From Roseithermus sacchariphilus (GTDB lineage: Bacteria; Bacteroidota; Rhodothermia; Rhodothermales; MEBIC09517): a DNA stretch of 64,000 nucleotides. Below the pieces are notes generated by a model. It was not told the origin of the DNA. It saw nothing but the letters and a program-made list of their open reading frames with translations, and did no database searches. Shown here one piece after another: positions 1 through 12,736 of this stretch. The stretch lies in NCBI GenBank assembly GCA_003285105.1, contig CP030158.1:1712501-1776500 (forward strand), given 5' to 3'. The translations under genes and the position numbers were made by a program. Within the stretch, counting starts at the first letter, position 1, and each line of letters starts with the position of its first letter.

Positions 1-1
1 G

Positions 2-97
2 CGGCACGCCGCCGAGGTCGGAGACGCGGAGACGGCCGCACGGGCCCGGGCGCTGATGGCCCGGATCCCCACGGCCCGCCCACCGGCCGGCGGCTGA
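2..97 (+). CDS. C-terminal end of a protein truncated by the window edge
   Basis: An open frame enters from the left edge and stops at TGA 95-97, giving 31 residues. The visible peptide is Ala/Arg-rich and helical (contains AAEVGDAETAARARALM) and ends in a Pro/Gly-rich tail. This is compatible with a last TPR-type helix but far too short to classify. It is on the same strand as, and about 150 bp upstream of, the next gene. Confidence 0.4.
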   Translation, partial: RHAAEVGDAETAARARALMARIPTARPPAGG

Positions 98-246
98 GCT
101 GGCCCTCGCTCCGCCGGAACCGGATCCCCGGCCCGCCGGTCCGTACCGGTCCCTCCTGCATCCCGCCCGCTCCGTCGTCCCTCGCCCCCGCCCCCATGCT
201 CTGCCCCCGCCTTTCGTGGCTTCGCCGCCATGCCGTCCGGCGGAGG

Positions 247-3192
247 ATGCAGCGCCGGATGTGGTTCGTGCTCGCCGCCCTCGCCGCGCTGGCCCTGCCG
301 GCCGGGCCGGCCGAGGTCCCAGCGGCCCGGGCGCAGGGCTTCAACACCGTCAGCGGGCGCAACCACCCGGAGCTCGACTGGCAGGTGGCCGAGACGGCGC
401 ACTTCCGCATCATGTACCCGGCACATCTGGCCGGCATCGAACGCGAAGCCGCGCCCATCGCCGAGGCCGGCTACGCGGCGCTGACGGCCAACCTGGGCGT
501 CTCGTTCGACGAGAAGATCCGCATCTATCTGTCCGACGAAGACGACATCGTCAACGGCTTTGCCGTGCCCGTGGGCACCGGCCACACGAACATCTGGGTG
601 CACCAGAGCGGCCTGGCGACGGTCTGGACCGGGCGGGAGAAGTGGCTGCGCAAGGTGATCGCCCACGAGCTGGCACACCTCGTCCACTACCGGGCCGTGC
701 AATCGCCGCTGGGGCCGTTTGCCGTGCTCTTCGGCAACCCGCTGCCGCGCTTCTGGACGGAGGGCCTGGCGCAGTATCAGACGGAAGCCTGGGACGCGCA
801 GCGCGGCGACCGCTGGCTCCGCACGGCCGTCCTCGATGATCGCCTCTCCTACACCGACGGCCGCTCGACCTGGAACGGGCGGCTGCTCTATGCCGTCGGC
901 CACAGCCAGGTCCGCTACTTCGCCCGGCAGTATGGCGACTCGACCCTCGCCCGCCTGCTCGCCCACCGAAAGCCCGTCCTGCTCGGGCTGAGCCGGGTGC
1001 ATGACTTCGAGGCCGCCCTGGAGGCCGTCGCGGGCCGCTCCTACCGCGCCTTCTACGACGACTGGCGGCGGGACGTGAACGTCTACTACAACACGCTCGC
1101 CGGGCAGATGGAGCCGTTCGACTCGCTCGGCGTGGCGCCGATGGCGCTGCCGGGGCAGTACGTCTACGACGTCCGCTTCAGCCCGGACACGGCGCGGGTC
1201 GCCCTGCTGATCCAGCCTTCGCTGGAGCAGCCGGTGCGGCGGCTGGTCGTGCTGGAGCAGGCCACCGGCGCCGCCCGGGTCGTGGCCGAAGGGAGCCTCC
1301 GCGCCCCGGTCGCGTGGAGCCCGGACGGCCGGCACCTGGCCTTCGCCCGCCTCACCCGGGGCGCGCACGGCTCGCTGCTGTACGATCTGTACCTCGCCGA
1401 GGCTGCCGGGGGGCGGCCCCGCCGCCTGACGCACAGCCGCCGGGCCGCGGCCCCTGCCTTTTCCCCGGACGGGCAGCGCCTCGCCTTCGTCGGGTCGGCC
1501 GGCGGGACGGACCAGGTCGTTCTGCTGGATCTCGATACCGGCACCGAAACCCCGGTGACGCACTTCGCGGGCGACGTGCAGCTCGGCGCGCTCGCCTGGC
1601 AGCCCGGAGCGCAGCGGCTGGCGCTGGCGCGCTTCCTGCCCGACGGCACCCGCGACCTGGCGCTGCTGGATCTGGCGACGGGCCGCCTCACCCCGCTCAC
1701 CGACGGCACGCACGACGACCGCGACCCCGTCTGGAGCCCCGACGGCCGGGCCCTCGCCTACACCTCGTTCCGCGACGATGTGCCGAACGTTTTCGTCTAC
1801 GACCTCGACGCGCGGACGCACCGGCGGGTGACGTACCTGGCCCTGGGGGCGGCCGTGCGGGACTGGCTGCCGCCCGACTCGCTCCACGCCGGCGGCTCGC
1901 TCGTCCTCCTCTCTCAGGCCTCGAAGTCCCGCGACCGGGTCTTTCGGGTCGATGCGGGACGGGGGCCGACGGTGCGGGGCCCGGCGACGGTCCCGCCGGC
2001 CTATGCGACCTGGACCACGCACGCCCCGCCGGTCCGGGTGCCCGGCCGGATCGCCCCCGCGGATTCGGTCATCCGTGCCCGGTATCGCTACCGCGCCTGG
2101 CGCAACCTGACGCACGTGGCCTCGCTCGTCCTGCCCTACTACGGCGGTTCGGGGGGATGGGGCCTGGCCGGCTTCACCACCTGGATCGAGCCGCTGGCGA
2201 AGCACGGCGTCGCGATGGTCGCCGGGGTGCCGGTGCGCCGCCCGCTGGACGACGGCTTTCTCTATGCCACGTATCTGAACAACCGGTGGAGGCCGTCGCT
2301 GCTGTTCAACGTGTACCGGGGACCCGGCTCGGGACGGCTCTACGGCGACGGGGTGCTCGTCGACCGGCTCACCGGCGGTGACGTGACCGTGCGGTGGCCC
2401 GTCGACGGGAGGGACAGTCCGTATCACACCGAAACCGTGGGGGTGCGCCTGCGCTACGCGGTCGTGGACCCGGTCGAGCCGGCGGCGATCGCGTTGGTGG
2501 ATGGCCTGCCGCCACCGGCTTCGGGGACGCTGGCGACGGTGCAGGTGAGCTATACCCGCCGGTTCCAGCGGCCGTATCGCTACCATCTGGTGCATCCGCT
2601 CGATGGGCGCGGCGTGCGGCTCCGGGCCACGGGCGCGGCCCGGGTGCTCGGCGCGGATCGCGCCTACCTGCGGGGCGACCTGGCGGCCTACGTCGTCCTG
2701 CCCGCCGTGGGACGGACGCGGCTGTTCCTCTACGGCCGGGCGCAGGCGCAGCGCGGCACGTCGCTGCCGCAGGATTACCTGGGCCTGTCGCGCTACGACG
2801 ACGTGCGGATCGCGCTGCCGGGCCTGCCGCCCGTCGAGCTGGGCGATGCCGAGCGGGTGCGGGGGACCCGGCGCTACGCCGTGGGGGACCGGGTCCTCTT
2901 CGGCTCGGCCGAGTACCGCCTGCTGCTGCTGCCCGACCTGCGGACCCGGCTGCTCGGGGTGGTGTCGCTGGGGGCCACGGCGCTGGCCGCTTTCGTCGAC
3001 GGCGGCGTCGTCTGGGGGCCCGGCGGGCGCGTGGAGCGCCTGGGGACGGGGCTGGAGGTGAAAAACGCGCTGCGCCTGGGGGCGATGCTGGAGGTCGGGC
3101 ACGCCCTCGGCCTGGCCCGGCGCGTGGGGAGCAGCGGGGCGTTGGGCGACGCAGAGGTGTACTACCGCGTCCGCGCGGCCGTCCCCTTCTGA
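247..3192 (+). CDS. Secreted metallopeptidase-like / TolB-type propeller / beta-barrel protein
   Basis: About 981 residues. The start at 247 is preferred over 196 because it gives a compact signal peptide (two Arg, then a hydrophobic stretch, cleavage near ARAQG) and a GGAGG lies just upstream of the internal ATG 259. Residues about 30-290 resemble a peptidase MA/gluzincin domain with HELAH at residues 140-144, the zinc-binding HExxH motif. Residues about 300-540 hold at least four PD40/TolB-like blades (WSPDGRHLAF, FSPDGQRLAF, WSPDGRALAY). The last 300 residues alternate like outer-membrane strands and the protein ends in Phe, as barrel proteins of the BamA/surface-antigen type do. Likely outer-membrane or surface location. 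The substrate is unknown. The domain reading is by motif only; the metallopeptidase motif and propeller are the firmest parts. Confidence 0.8.
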   Translation: MQRRMWFVLAALAALALPAGPAEVPAARAQGFNTVSGRNHPELDWQVAETAHFRIMYPAHLAGIEREAAPIAEAGYAALTANLGVSFDEKIRIYLSDEDDIVNGFAVPVGTGHTNIWVHQSGLATVWTGREKWLRKVIAHELAHLVHYRAVQSPLGPFAVLFGNPLPRFWTEGLAQYQTEAWDAQRGDRWLRTAVLDDRLSYTDGRSTWNGRLLYAVGHSQVRYFARQYGDSTLARLLAHRKPVLLGLSRVHDFEAALEAVAGRSYRAFYDDWRRDVNVYYNTLAGQMEPFDSLGVAPMALPGQYVYDVRFSPDTARVALLIQPSLEQPVRRLVVLEQATGAARVVAEGSLRAPVAWSPDGRHLAFARLTRGAHGSLLYDLYLAEAAGGRPRRLTHSRRAAAPAFSPDGQRLAFVGSAGGTDQVVLLDLDTGTETPVTHFAGDVQLGALAWQPGAQRLALARFLPDGTRDLALLDLATGRLTPLTDGTHDDRDPVWSPDGRALAYTSFRDDVPNVFVYDLDARTHRRVTYLALGAAVRDWLPPDSLHAGGSLVLLSQASKSRDRVFRVDAGRGPTVRGPATVPPAYATWTTHAPPVRVPGRIAPADSVIRARYRYRAWRNLTHVASLVLPYYGGSGGWGLAGFTTWIEPLAKHGVAMVAGVPVRRPLDDGFLYATYLNNRWRPSLLFNVYRGPGSGRLYGDGVLVDRLTGGDVTVRWPVDGRDSPYHTETVGVRLRYAVVDPVEPAAIALVDGLPPPASGTLATVQVSYTRRFQRPYRYHLVHPLDGRGVRLRATGAARVLGADRAYLRGDLAAYVVLPAVGRTRLFLYGRAQAQRGTSLPQDYLGLSRYDDVRIALPGLPPVELGDAERVRGTRRYAVGDRVLFGSAEYRLLLLPDLRTRLLGVVSLGATALAAFVDGGVVWGPGGRVERLGTGLEVKNALRLGAMLEVGHALGLARRVGSSGALGDAEVYYRVRAAVPF

Positions 3193-3335
3193 GCGGCGCC
3201 CCGGGCGCTCCGGGCGCCTCGTCGGGGCCGGGGAAGCGCGCCTGCTTTGCAGCTTTCCTCGCCAGGATGCATCTTCAGGGCGCCCCGGGCCGCCCGGCCC
3301 GGCTCTCGTTGCCCGCCTCCATCCTGGTTGCCGCC

Positions 3336-3635
3336 ATGGCCGCTTCCACCGCTGCATCCCGTCAGGCCTACTGGCGCCGGCAGATCCGCCGCATCGCGCT
3401 CTTGCTCGCCGTGTGGGCCTTCGTCGCCTTCGGCCTGAGCATCTTCCTGGCCGAGCCCCTCAACACCATCCACCTGGGTGGGTTGCCGCTCGGGTTCTGG
3501 ATGGCCCAGCAGGGCAGCATCTTCGTGTTCGTCCTGCTGATCCTCCTCTACGCCATCACCAGCGACCGCACCGACCGCGCCTTCGGCCTGCACGAAACCG
3601 AGGAGACGACCGCCGGCGCCTCGGACGCGCACTGA
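3336..3635 (+). CDS. DUF4212 small subunit of a sodium:solute symporter
   Basis: 99 residues with two predicted membrane helices (LLLAVWAFVAFGLSIFLA and FVFVLLILLYAITSD) and a short charged C-terminal tail. This matches the DUF4212 family, the small partner of two-component sodium/solute symporters. The ATG at 3336 gives the usual N-terminal AYWRRQIRRI lead-in; an in-frame ATG at 3267 would add a 23-residue extension with no family support. The gene lies 50 bp upstream of the large subunit and is surely co-transcribed with it. Confidence 0.82.
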   Translation: MAASTAASRQAYWRRQIRRIALLLAVWAFVAFGLSIFLAEPLNTIHLGGLPLGFWMAQQGSIFVFVLLILLYAITSDRTDRAFGLHETEETTAGASDAH

Positions 3636-3685
3636 GTGCGGCGCCTGCTTCACCTCCCCACCCCCCTACATCCACCACACACCAC

Positions 3686-5359
<1,674 letters not shown>

Positions 5360-5391
5360 GCCTGCTCCGGCGGAGGCAGCGGAGCCGCGGC

Positions 5392-5431
5392 AAAAAAAGA
5401 AAAAAGGGCGGAGCGCCGAAGCGCCCCGCCC
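5392..5431 (-). terminator. Rho-independent terminator of groL
   Basis: Hairpin 5406-5431 (stem GGGCGG-AGCGC / GCGC-CCGCCC, loop CGAA) is followed, on the minus strand, by a U-rich tract (A-run at 5392-5405 on the plus strand). It is positioned 50 bp past the groL stop. Confidence 0.85.
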
Positions 5432-5482
5432 TCGCGAACGGCCCGGGTGGAGGCCCCTGGCGGGCTTTCCGGGAGGCCGGCG

Positions 5483-7132
<1,650 letters not shown>

Positions 7133-7157
7133 TCAACCGATGTCTGATACCGAAAAC

Positions 7158-7469
7158 TCAGGCTTCGACGATGCCGAGGATGTCGCTCTCACGCAGGATG
7201 AGCACCTCCTCGTCGTTCAGCGTGATCTCGGTGCCGGCGTATTTGCCGTAGAGCACGGTGTCGCCCTCTTTGACGGTCATCGGGATGCGCTGGCCGTCTT
7301 CGACGCGGCCGGGGCCGACGGCCAGAACGGTGCCCTGCTGGGGCTTCTCTTTGGCCGTGTCCGGGATGTAGAGGCCGCTGGAGGTCTTCTCCTCGGCCGG
7401 CTGCGGGCGCACCACGACGCGGTCGCCGAGGGGTTTCAGCGTGACGCGGGTTGCAACGGCTGCTTCCAT
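7158..7469 (-). CDS. groS: Co-chaperonin GroES
   Basis: 103 residues. [12 protein letters not shown], the mobile-loop region [19 protein letters not shown] and [13 protein letters not shown] are typical of GroES, the heptameric lid of GroEL. It is the first gene of the groES-groEL operon. No CIRCE element (TTAGCACTC-N9-GAGTGCTAA) is visible upstream, so HrcA-type control is not supported. A different repeated element lies about 250-330 bp upstream. Confidence 0.97.
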   Translation of the reverse strand: MEAAVATRVTLKPLGDRVVVRPQPAEEKTSSGLYIPDTAKEKPQQGTVLAVGPGRVEDGQRIPMTVKEGDTVLYGKYAGTEITLNDEEVLILRESDILGIVEA

Positions 7470-7717
7470 GGTTCGCGTATCACTGGGTTGAAGATGGTGA
7501 AAGGGAGAACGAAGCGCCGCGGGTCGGAGCCCGCCGGGCTCTGGCCGCGGCTCTGGAGAGGCTGATGGCGGGTTCGGAAGGGGGCGCCGGGCGGTAGGGC
7601 CGGGCGGTGGTTCCGGAACGCGAAACCGGTCCCGTTCCGAACCGGGCGCGGGCTTCGGAAGGGCGCGCGCCTGGTGGATCGCGCTATCAAAGCCGATGCC
7701 AGACGGCCGGAGCGGTA

Positions 7718-7796
7718 CACTCTGGCAGAGTCGGGCCGGGGCGCTCTGTCAGGCGTGTCAGCGGGGGTGGGACGGCCGGACAGACGGCTCTGTCAA
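7718..7796. promoter_or_regulatory. Repeated CTCTG(G/T)CA motifs upstream of groES
   Basis: The gene-free stretch 7470-7845 carries three copies of a CTCTG(G/T)CA motif, at 7718-7728 (CACTCTGGCAG), 7742-7752 (CGCTCTGTCAG) and 7786-7796 (GGCTCTGTCAA). The first lies in the perfect palindrome ACTCTG-C-CAGAGT reading on the minus strand. On the minus strand the third copy contains TTGACA. The repeats could be operator sites for the gro operon or debris of the SDR terminator region. No matching -10 is clear. The rest of 7470-7845 shows no gene. Confidence 0.3.
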
Positions 7797-7837
7797 AAGG
7801 AAAGCCAAAAGGAAAGCCCGCCCGGGTGGGGCGGGCT
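7797..7837 (-). terminator. Terminator downstream of the SDR gene
   Basis: Perfect 8-bp stem AGCCCGCC / GGCGGGCT at 7815-7837 with a short loop. On the minus strand it is followed by a pyrimidine-rich tract (CTTTCCTTTTGG). It sits 8 bp past the SDR stop codon. Confidence 0.7.
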
Positions 7838-7845
7838 CCGGTGGG

Positions 7846-8568
7846 CTAGCCGCGGGGGCGCAACGGGCGCATGACCACCTCGGAGACGAGGTAGTTGTCC
7901 GGGCCTTCGAGGACGTGGATGAGCGTGCCGGCGACGTCCTCGGGCTGCATCGGGTTGGGGGAGCCGCTGGTGCCGGCCACGTCGGCGAAGTCGGTGGCGA
8001 CGGAGCCGGGATAGAGGCAGGTCACCTTGATGCCGTCGTCGCGCACTTCCTTCATGAGCGCGTCGCTGAAGCCGCGCAGGCCGAACTTGGTGGCGTTGTA
8101 GGCGGCGATGCGCGGGTTGCCGACGAGCCCGGCCACCGAGGCGATGTTGACGATGTGCCCGCCGAAGCCGTGCGCCCGGTTCTGTGCCTTCATCACCGGC
8201 AGCGTGGCGCGAGTGCACAGAAAGACGCCGCGCAGATTGGTGGCCATCTGCACGTCCCAGTCGTCCACGGACAGCTCGTCGATGGCGCCGAAGCGGCCGA
8301 GGCCGGCGTTGTTGACCAGGATGTCGATCCGGCCGTCGCTCTCGTCGAGGATCTGCCGGAACGCGGCCGTCACCTGTGCCTCGTCGGTGACGTCGCACGC
8401 GACCGGGTGGAAGGCCTCGCCCCAGGCCTCGCGCAGGCCCTGGAGCCGGTCCGCGCGCCGGGCCAGCCCGAACACGATGGCGCCCCGGTCCAGGAGGGCT
8501 TTCGAGAAGGCCCGGCCCAGCCCGGCGCTGGCTCCGGTGACGACGGCGATCTTGTGCTGGAGGTTCAT
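7846..8568 (-). CDS. SDR family NAD(P)-dependent oxidoreductase
   Basis: 240 residues, classical short-chain dehydrogenase. The cofactor motif TGASAGLG is at 11-18, NNAG at 86-89, and the catalytic Ser144, Tyr157 and Lys161 (YNATK) are all present. It is cytoplasmic and probably reduces or oxidises a small carbonyl/alcohol; the substrate is not predictable. ARRADRL after the second strand suggests NADP(H) preference, which is inference. It stands alone between its own terminator and a 328-bp gene-free stretch (8569-8896) in which I see no other feature. Confidence 0.92.
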   Translation of the reverse strand: MNLQHKIAVVTGASAGLGRAFSKALLDRGAIVFGLARRADRLQGLREAWGEAFHPVACDVTDEAQVTAAFRQILDESDGRIDILVNNAGLGRFGAIDELSVDDWDVQMATNLRGVFLCTRATLPVMKAQNRAHGFGGHIVNIASVAGLVGNPRIAAYNATKFGLRGFSDALMKEVRDDGIKVTCLYPGSVATDFADVAGTSGSPNPMQPEDVAGTLIHVLEGPDNYLVSEVVMRPLRPRG

Positions 8569-8896
8569 GGGATGATCGGGTTGTCGATGGTGGTGAATGG
8601 GAGAGCCGGTGCGCGCCAGGGGGACGCATCGTGGGGGAGTGCCCGCCGATCACCGGCCTGCCGTCGGCGATTCGCTTATTCCTGACGACGGATCGCGGCG
8701 GGCGGCCCTCCGGCACGGCGCCGGCGCACGACCGTATCAACAAGATCACGGACGGCCCGGAGCCATGCTGTAACGATCACTTGAGGTTCTCTCGTCGTTC
8801 CCTGCCGCCTCCTTCCATGTGCGGGTCCGGCGAGAGGTTTCCTTTGCCCCCACGGATCCCTATCCTGAGCCGATCTGTGACAGACATCGCGGACGA

Positions 8897-10750
8897 ATGC
8901 AACGTACCCCCTCTTTTGGCCGGAGCACGTGTGGCCGGTCCGCCACACTGGCGGCCGCCCTGCTGATCCTGGCCTCGACGATGGATGTCGGAAGGGCCAG
9001 CCCGCCGGCCGAGGTGGCGGCGGATACGGTTCATGTGCGCCTCAACCTCGTCGGCTACCTGCCGGAGGATGCCAAGGTCGCCATCGCGTTCGCCGATGGT
9101 CCGGTGCAGGGAGACTTCACCGTCGTGGAGGCCGGGACCGGGAAGGTGGTCTATCGGGGCGCGGTCGTGCCCTCGTCAGCGCCGGGGTGGGGGCGGTTTG
9201 CGTACTATTACGAACTGGACTTCAGCGATCTCCAGGCGGCCGGGCGCTACCGGGTACGCATCGAGCAGACGGGCGATGTGTCGGCGCCGTTTGGCATCGG
9301 GCCGGACGTGTACGGTGCCTACCACGAGGACCTGCTCGGCTTCATGCGCCAGCAGCGCTGCGGCTACAACCCGTTCCTCGACCGCGTCTGCCACCAGCGC
9401 GATGGCCGTTCCTTCTACGGCCCGATGCCGGACTCCACGTTCATCGACGTCACCGGCGGCTGGCACGACGCCGGCGATCAACTCAAGTATCTCATCACCG
9501 GCAGCAATGCCACGGCCCGGATGCTCCTGGCCTATCTGCTGGAGCCTACCAAATTCGGTGACGCTACGAACGGCCTGGGTCAGCCACATCCCAACGGTCT
9601 GCCCGATGTGCTGGACGAAGCCCGCTGGGGTCTCGACTGGCTCCACAGGCTACATGCCGCGCCGGATCAACTCGTGCATCAGGTGGCCGACGACCGCGAC
9701 CACATCGGCTGGAAGTGGCCGGATCGTGATAGCTCGGACTATGGCTGGGGACCCAACAGCTATCGCCCGGCCTACTTCGCCACCGGCACGCCGCAGGGCC
9801 TGCGTGAGTACAAGAGCGAGGCCACCGGCCTGGCCAACCTGGCCGGTCGGGTGGCGGCGGCCATGGCGCTGGGGGCCCGCGTCTGGAACGACCGGGATCC
9901 CGTCTTTGCCGAGAAGAACCTGGCTGCAGCCCGGACGGCCTATGCCCTGGGCAAGGCGAACGAAGGCTATCAGCAAGGCAATTCGTACGGGGCGCCTTAC
10001 CGCTACGCCGAACGCACCTGGGCCGACGACATGGAGTGGGGTGCTGCCGAACTCTACGCCGCCACCGGCGAGGCGATGTACCTGGAGGACGCCCGGCACT
10101 ACGCCCGCCTCGCCGCCGCGACCTCCTGGATGCCGCGCGACTCGACGGAGCATTACGAGTTCTACCCGTTCGTCAACGTCGGGCACTTTGCCCTCTACCC
10201 GCATGTGGATGCTGCCTTCCAGGACACCCTCGCGGCATATTACCGCGACGGTATCGAGCACGCCCTCCGGCGAGGAAGCACGAACCCGTTCCGCATCGGG
10301 GTGCCCTTCATCTGGTGCTCCAACAACCTCGTCACGGCGCTCATCACGCAGATCCTGCTCTACGAGCACATGACGGGCGACCGGCAGTACCATGCCTTCA
10401 TGCTGGCCCAGCGCGACTGGCTGCTCGGGCGCAATCCGTGGGGGACCTCGATGTTCATGAACATCCCGCCGGACGGGGAATATCCGCAGGACGTGCACAC
10501 GAGTACCTGGGCGCTGACCGGCCGGGAAGTCCCGGGCGGCCTCGTCGATGGGCCGGTCTATGCGACGATCTACAACAGCCTGCGCGGCCTGCATCTCTCC
10601 GCACCGGATGAGTTCGCCCGCTTCCAGAACCCCTACGTCGTCTATCACGATGACATCGGCGATTATTCCACCAACGAGCCGACGATGGACGGTACGGCGG
10701 GGGCCATCTACGTCATGGCCTACTTCGGAGCGGGTCCGGCGGTGCGTTAG
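8897..10750 (+). CDS. Glycoside hydrolase family 9 (endoglucanase-type) with N-terminal Ig-like domain
   Basis: 617 residues from ATG 8897, chosen because it starts a signal-peptide-like segment (SATLAAALLILAS) and removes an unlikely upstream extension. Residues about 45-130 form the CelD_N immunoglobulin-like domain that precedes many GH9 catalytic modules (VRLNLVGYLPEDAKVA). The catalytic domain contains GGWHDAGD around residues 187-194, whose Asp residues position and activate the water, LLGRNPWGTSMFMN in the C-terminal third, and TNEP with Glu594 as the likely general acid. The protein is exported and probably cleaves beta-1,4-glucans or related glycans. No carbohydrate-binding module or sorting domain is visible. 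Confidence 0.93.
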   Translation: MQRTPSFGRSTCGRSATLAAALLILASTMDVGRASPPAEVAADTVHVRLNLVGYLPEDAKVAIAFADGPVQGDFTVVEAGTGKVVYRGAVVPSSAPGWGRFAYYYELDFSDLQAAGRYRVRIEQTGDVSAPFGIGPDVYGAYHEDLLGFMRQQRCGYNPFLDRVCHQRDGRSFYGPMPDSTFIDVTGGWHDAGDQLKYLITGSNATARMLLAYLLEPTKFGDATNGLGQPHPNGLPDVLDEARWGLDWLHRLHAAPDQLVHQVADDRDHIGWKWPDRDSSDYGWGPNSYRPAYFATGTPQGLREYKSEATGLANLAGRVAAAMALGARVWNDRDPVFAEKNLAAARTAYALGKANEGYQQGNSYGAPYRYAERTWADDMEWGAAELYAATGEAMYLEDARHYARLAAATSWMPRDSTEHYEFYPFVNVGHFALYPHVDAAFQDTLAAYYRDGIEHALRRGSTNPFRIGVPFIWCSNNLVTALITQILLYEHMTGDRQYHAFMLAQRDWLLGRNPWGTSMFMNIPPDGEYPQDVHTSTWALTGREVPGGLVDGPVYATIYNSLRGLHLSAPDEFARFQNPYVVYHDDIGDYSTNEPTMDGTAGAIYVMAYFGAGPAVR

Positions 10751-10846
10751 CCGGGGCACTCCGAGGGTTCAGCCCGTGCTGTACCGATCCCCTGCGGGGG
10801 CCCCGTGGCGATCTGTCTCCCGCTGTTTCAAACGTTGATGTTTCCC

Positions 10847-11596
10847 ATGCCGTACGGAGCCGATCAAGACATGCAGGATCTGCTGGCCCGGGCACAGCGG
10901 ACGTCCGGGCTGCTCTCCGGCGGGCCGCCGCTCGATCCGGCCTTCGTCATCGACACCCTTGCGCCGCACATGACGCCCGAGCGCCTCGCCCGCATCGACG
11001 CGGTGCTGGCGGGGCGGACCTACACGGTGGCGACGGTCGTCGAGGGGCTCGTCAACACGGGCAACGTCCGGGCCGTGATGCGCACGGCCGAGGGGCTGGG
11101 CTTCCAGGACTTCCACGTCATCACCGGGGGGGAGGTGTTCAAGGGCTCCGAGCGCGTCAGCCAGGGGGCGGAGAAGTGGCTGGACGTGCATGTGTGGGAC
11201 TCGCCGGCGGCCTGTGCGCGCCACCTCAAGGAGCGCGGCTTCGCCATCGTCGCCACGCACCTCGACGAGGCAGCGGTGCCCATCGACGCCGTCGACTTCA
11301 CGCAGCCGACGGCGCTGGTGCTGGGCAACGAGCGCGACGGCGTCTCGGAGGCGATGCTGGCCCTGGCCGACCGGCGCGTGGTCATTCCGATGACGGGCTT
11401 CGTGCAGAGCTTCAACATCTCGGTGGCGGCGGCACTCGGCCTCTACCATGCCTACCGCGACCGCCTGGCGCGGCAGGGCTACCACGGCGATCTGACGGAG
11501 GAGCAGCGCCTGCGGCTCCGGGCGGCCTATTGCCTGCGCAGCGTCCGGCGCGCACCGGAGATCCTGCAGCGTGCGCTGGCCCGGTCGGAGGGGTGA
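10847..11596 (+). CDS. TrmH-family (SpoU/SPOUT) RNA 2'-O-methyltransferase
   Basis: 249 residues. The block VVEGLVNTGNVRAVMRTAEGLGFQDFHVI (residues about 65-90), ALVLGNERDGVSEAML and the knot motif IPMTGFVQSFNISVAAAL match TrmH, the tRNA guanosine-18 2'-O-methyltransferase. The long lead-in and a C-terminal RAAYCLRSVRRAPEIL region also fit TrmH better than 23S-specific RlmB. The start could be 10847 or 10838; no Shine-Dalgarno site decides it. trmH is likely but not proven. Confidence 0.85.
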   Translation: MPYGADQDMQDLLARAQRTSGLLSGGPPLDPAFVIDTLAPHMTPERLARIDAVLAGRTYTVATVVEGLVNTGNVRAVMRTAEGLGFQDFHVITGGEVFKGSERVSQGAEKWLDVHVWDSPAACARHLKERGFAIVATHLDEAAVPIDAVDFTQPTALVLGNERDGVSEAMLALADRRVVIPMTGFVQSFNISVAAALGLYHAYRDRLARQGYHGDLTEEQRLRLRAAYCLRSVRRAPEILQRALARSEG

Positions 11597-11627
11597 GACG
11601 CACCGGCCATCGCGCGCCGCTGCCGGC

Positions 11628-12494
11628 TCAGCGGCCCCCGGTCGCCTCCGGCAGCGGGACGTTGACCTGCACGTCCTTCGTCACCATGACGATCTCGATC
11701 TCGCCGGAGGTCATGCCCGCGGACATGTTCAGCATGCCTTCCAGCTGCCGGCGCTGGGCCTCGGGAAGCTGCTGAAGCTGTGCCTCCATCTGGCGGCGAC
11801 GCTGCTCCAACTCCTGCCGCTCGGCGTCGGACAGAGGGGAGCTCGTCCGCGTGACGACGCGCGAAGGGTAGCGCAGCGAACCCGTCTGCCGGTAGTCCTG
11901 CAACTCGGTGACGGTGTGCACGGTGCGGTCGGCCGTGCCGTCGCCAACGGACACCTCCATCTCCGTCTTCAGCAGGTCCCACGTGTCGGCGTCGAACGAG
12001 AGGCGGGCGTTGCGGGCCTGCAGGTGATCCATGGCGGGGCCGTCGGGCTGCATGGCCCGGTAGAGCGCGGTGGCATCGTCGATGGCGACGACGTGCGCCG
12101 TCCGGCCGTGGATCGTTTCCGTCCCCTCGTAGCGGGCGGTGTTTCGGAAGAGCTCGTACAGCTTCCGGTTGAGCCCCAGGAGGTCGGAGGCCGGGCGGGT
12201 TCCCTCCGGGGCGGCGCGCCCGGCCATGGCCGCCATGCCGCCGAAGGGCCGGGCTTCCGTCACGAACGTATAGCCGTCGTCCGTCTCGACCTTGCGGGCA
12301 TAGACCTTCATGGAGTCGAAGAGGGTCATCGAACCCTCCATGGTGGTCGTGACGATGTAGGTGTCGACGCCCTCGAACTGGGCCTCGGCGGCCCGGTAGG
12401 CTTCCCGGAGCACGTCGCCGGCGGTGGGTTGCGCCCACGCGAGGCCGGGCAGGAGGATGAGGCACAGCAGCAGGGACGGAAGGCGGAGGCGCAT
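11628..12494 (-). CDS. Periplasmic protein of unknown function, LolA/outer-membrane lipoprotein-sorting-like
   Basis: 288 residues beginning with a clear signal peptide (LPSLLLCLILLPGLAWA-Q). The mature part has the pattern of a half-barrel LolA/LolB-like fold (TYIVTTTMEGSMTL, TAHVVAIDDATALYRAM, WDLLKTEMEV, TELQDYRQTGSLRYPSRV) typical of outer membrane lipoprotein-sorting proteins. Residues 225-260 are a charged coiled coil rich in Glu, Gln and Arg. Function is not known; the family resemblance is only by pattern. It converges with the TrmH-type gene on the other strand. Confidence 0.6.
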   Translation of the reverse strand: MRLRLPSLLLCLILLPGLAWAQPTAGDVLREAYRAAEAQFEGVDTYIVTTTMEGSMTLFDSMKVYARKVETDDGYTFVTEARPFGGMAAMAGRAAPEGTRPASDLLGLNRKLYELFRNTARYEGTETIHGRTAHVVAIDDATALYRAMQPDGPAMDHLQARNARLSFDADTWDLLKTEMEVSVGDGTADRTVHTVTELQDYRQTGSLRYPSRVVTRTSSPLSDAERQELEQRRRQMEAQLQQLPEAQRRQLEGMLNMSAGMTSGEIEIVMVTKDVQVNVPLPEATGGR

Positions 12495-12736
12495 GGAAGC
12501 CGGGGATAGGAGCGGGAGAGGGCAGCGTTTCGGATGCTACCGCCGGAGAGGCGGGCAGGATCCTGGGGCGGCATGATGCGTGGGTAGGGGCGGCGAACGG
12601 GAAGGACGAGCGGCGCGAGGCACAGGCCACACGAGATGATCGCGCCGGGGCCCCGTTCTTCGTCCTTCCCTGATGCCATTCCTGATCCCTTTACGGATCC
12701 CCTTCCCACGTTTCGGCCCCATCGCAGGTCACCGCC

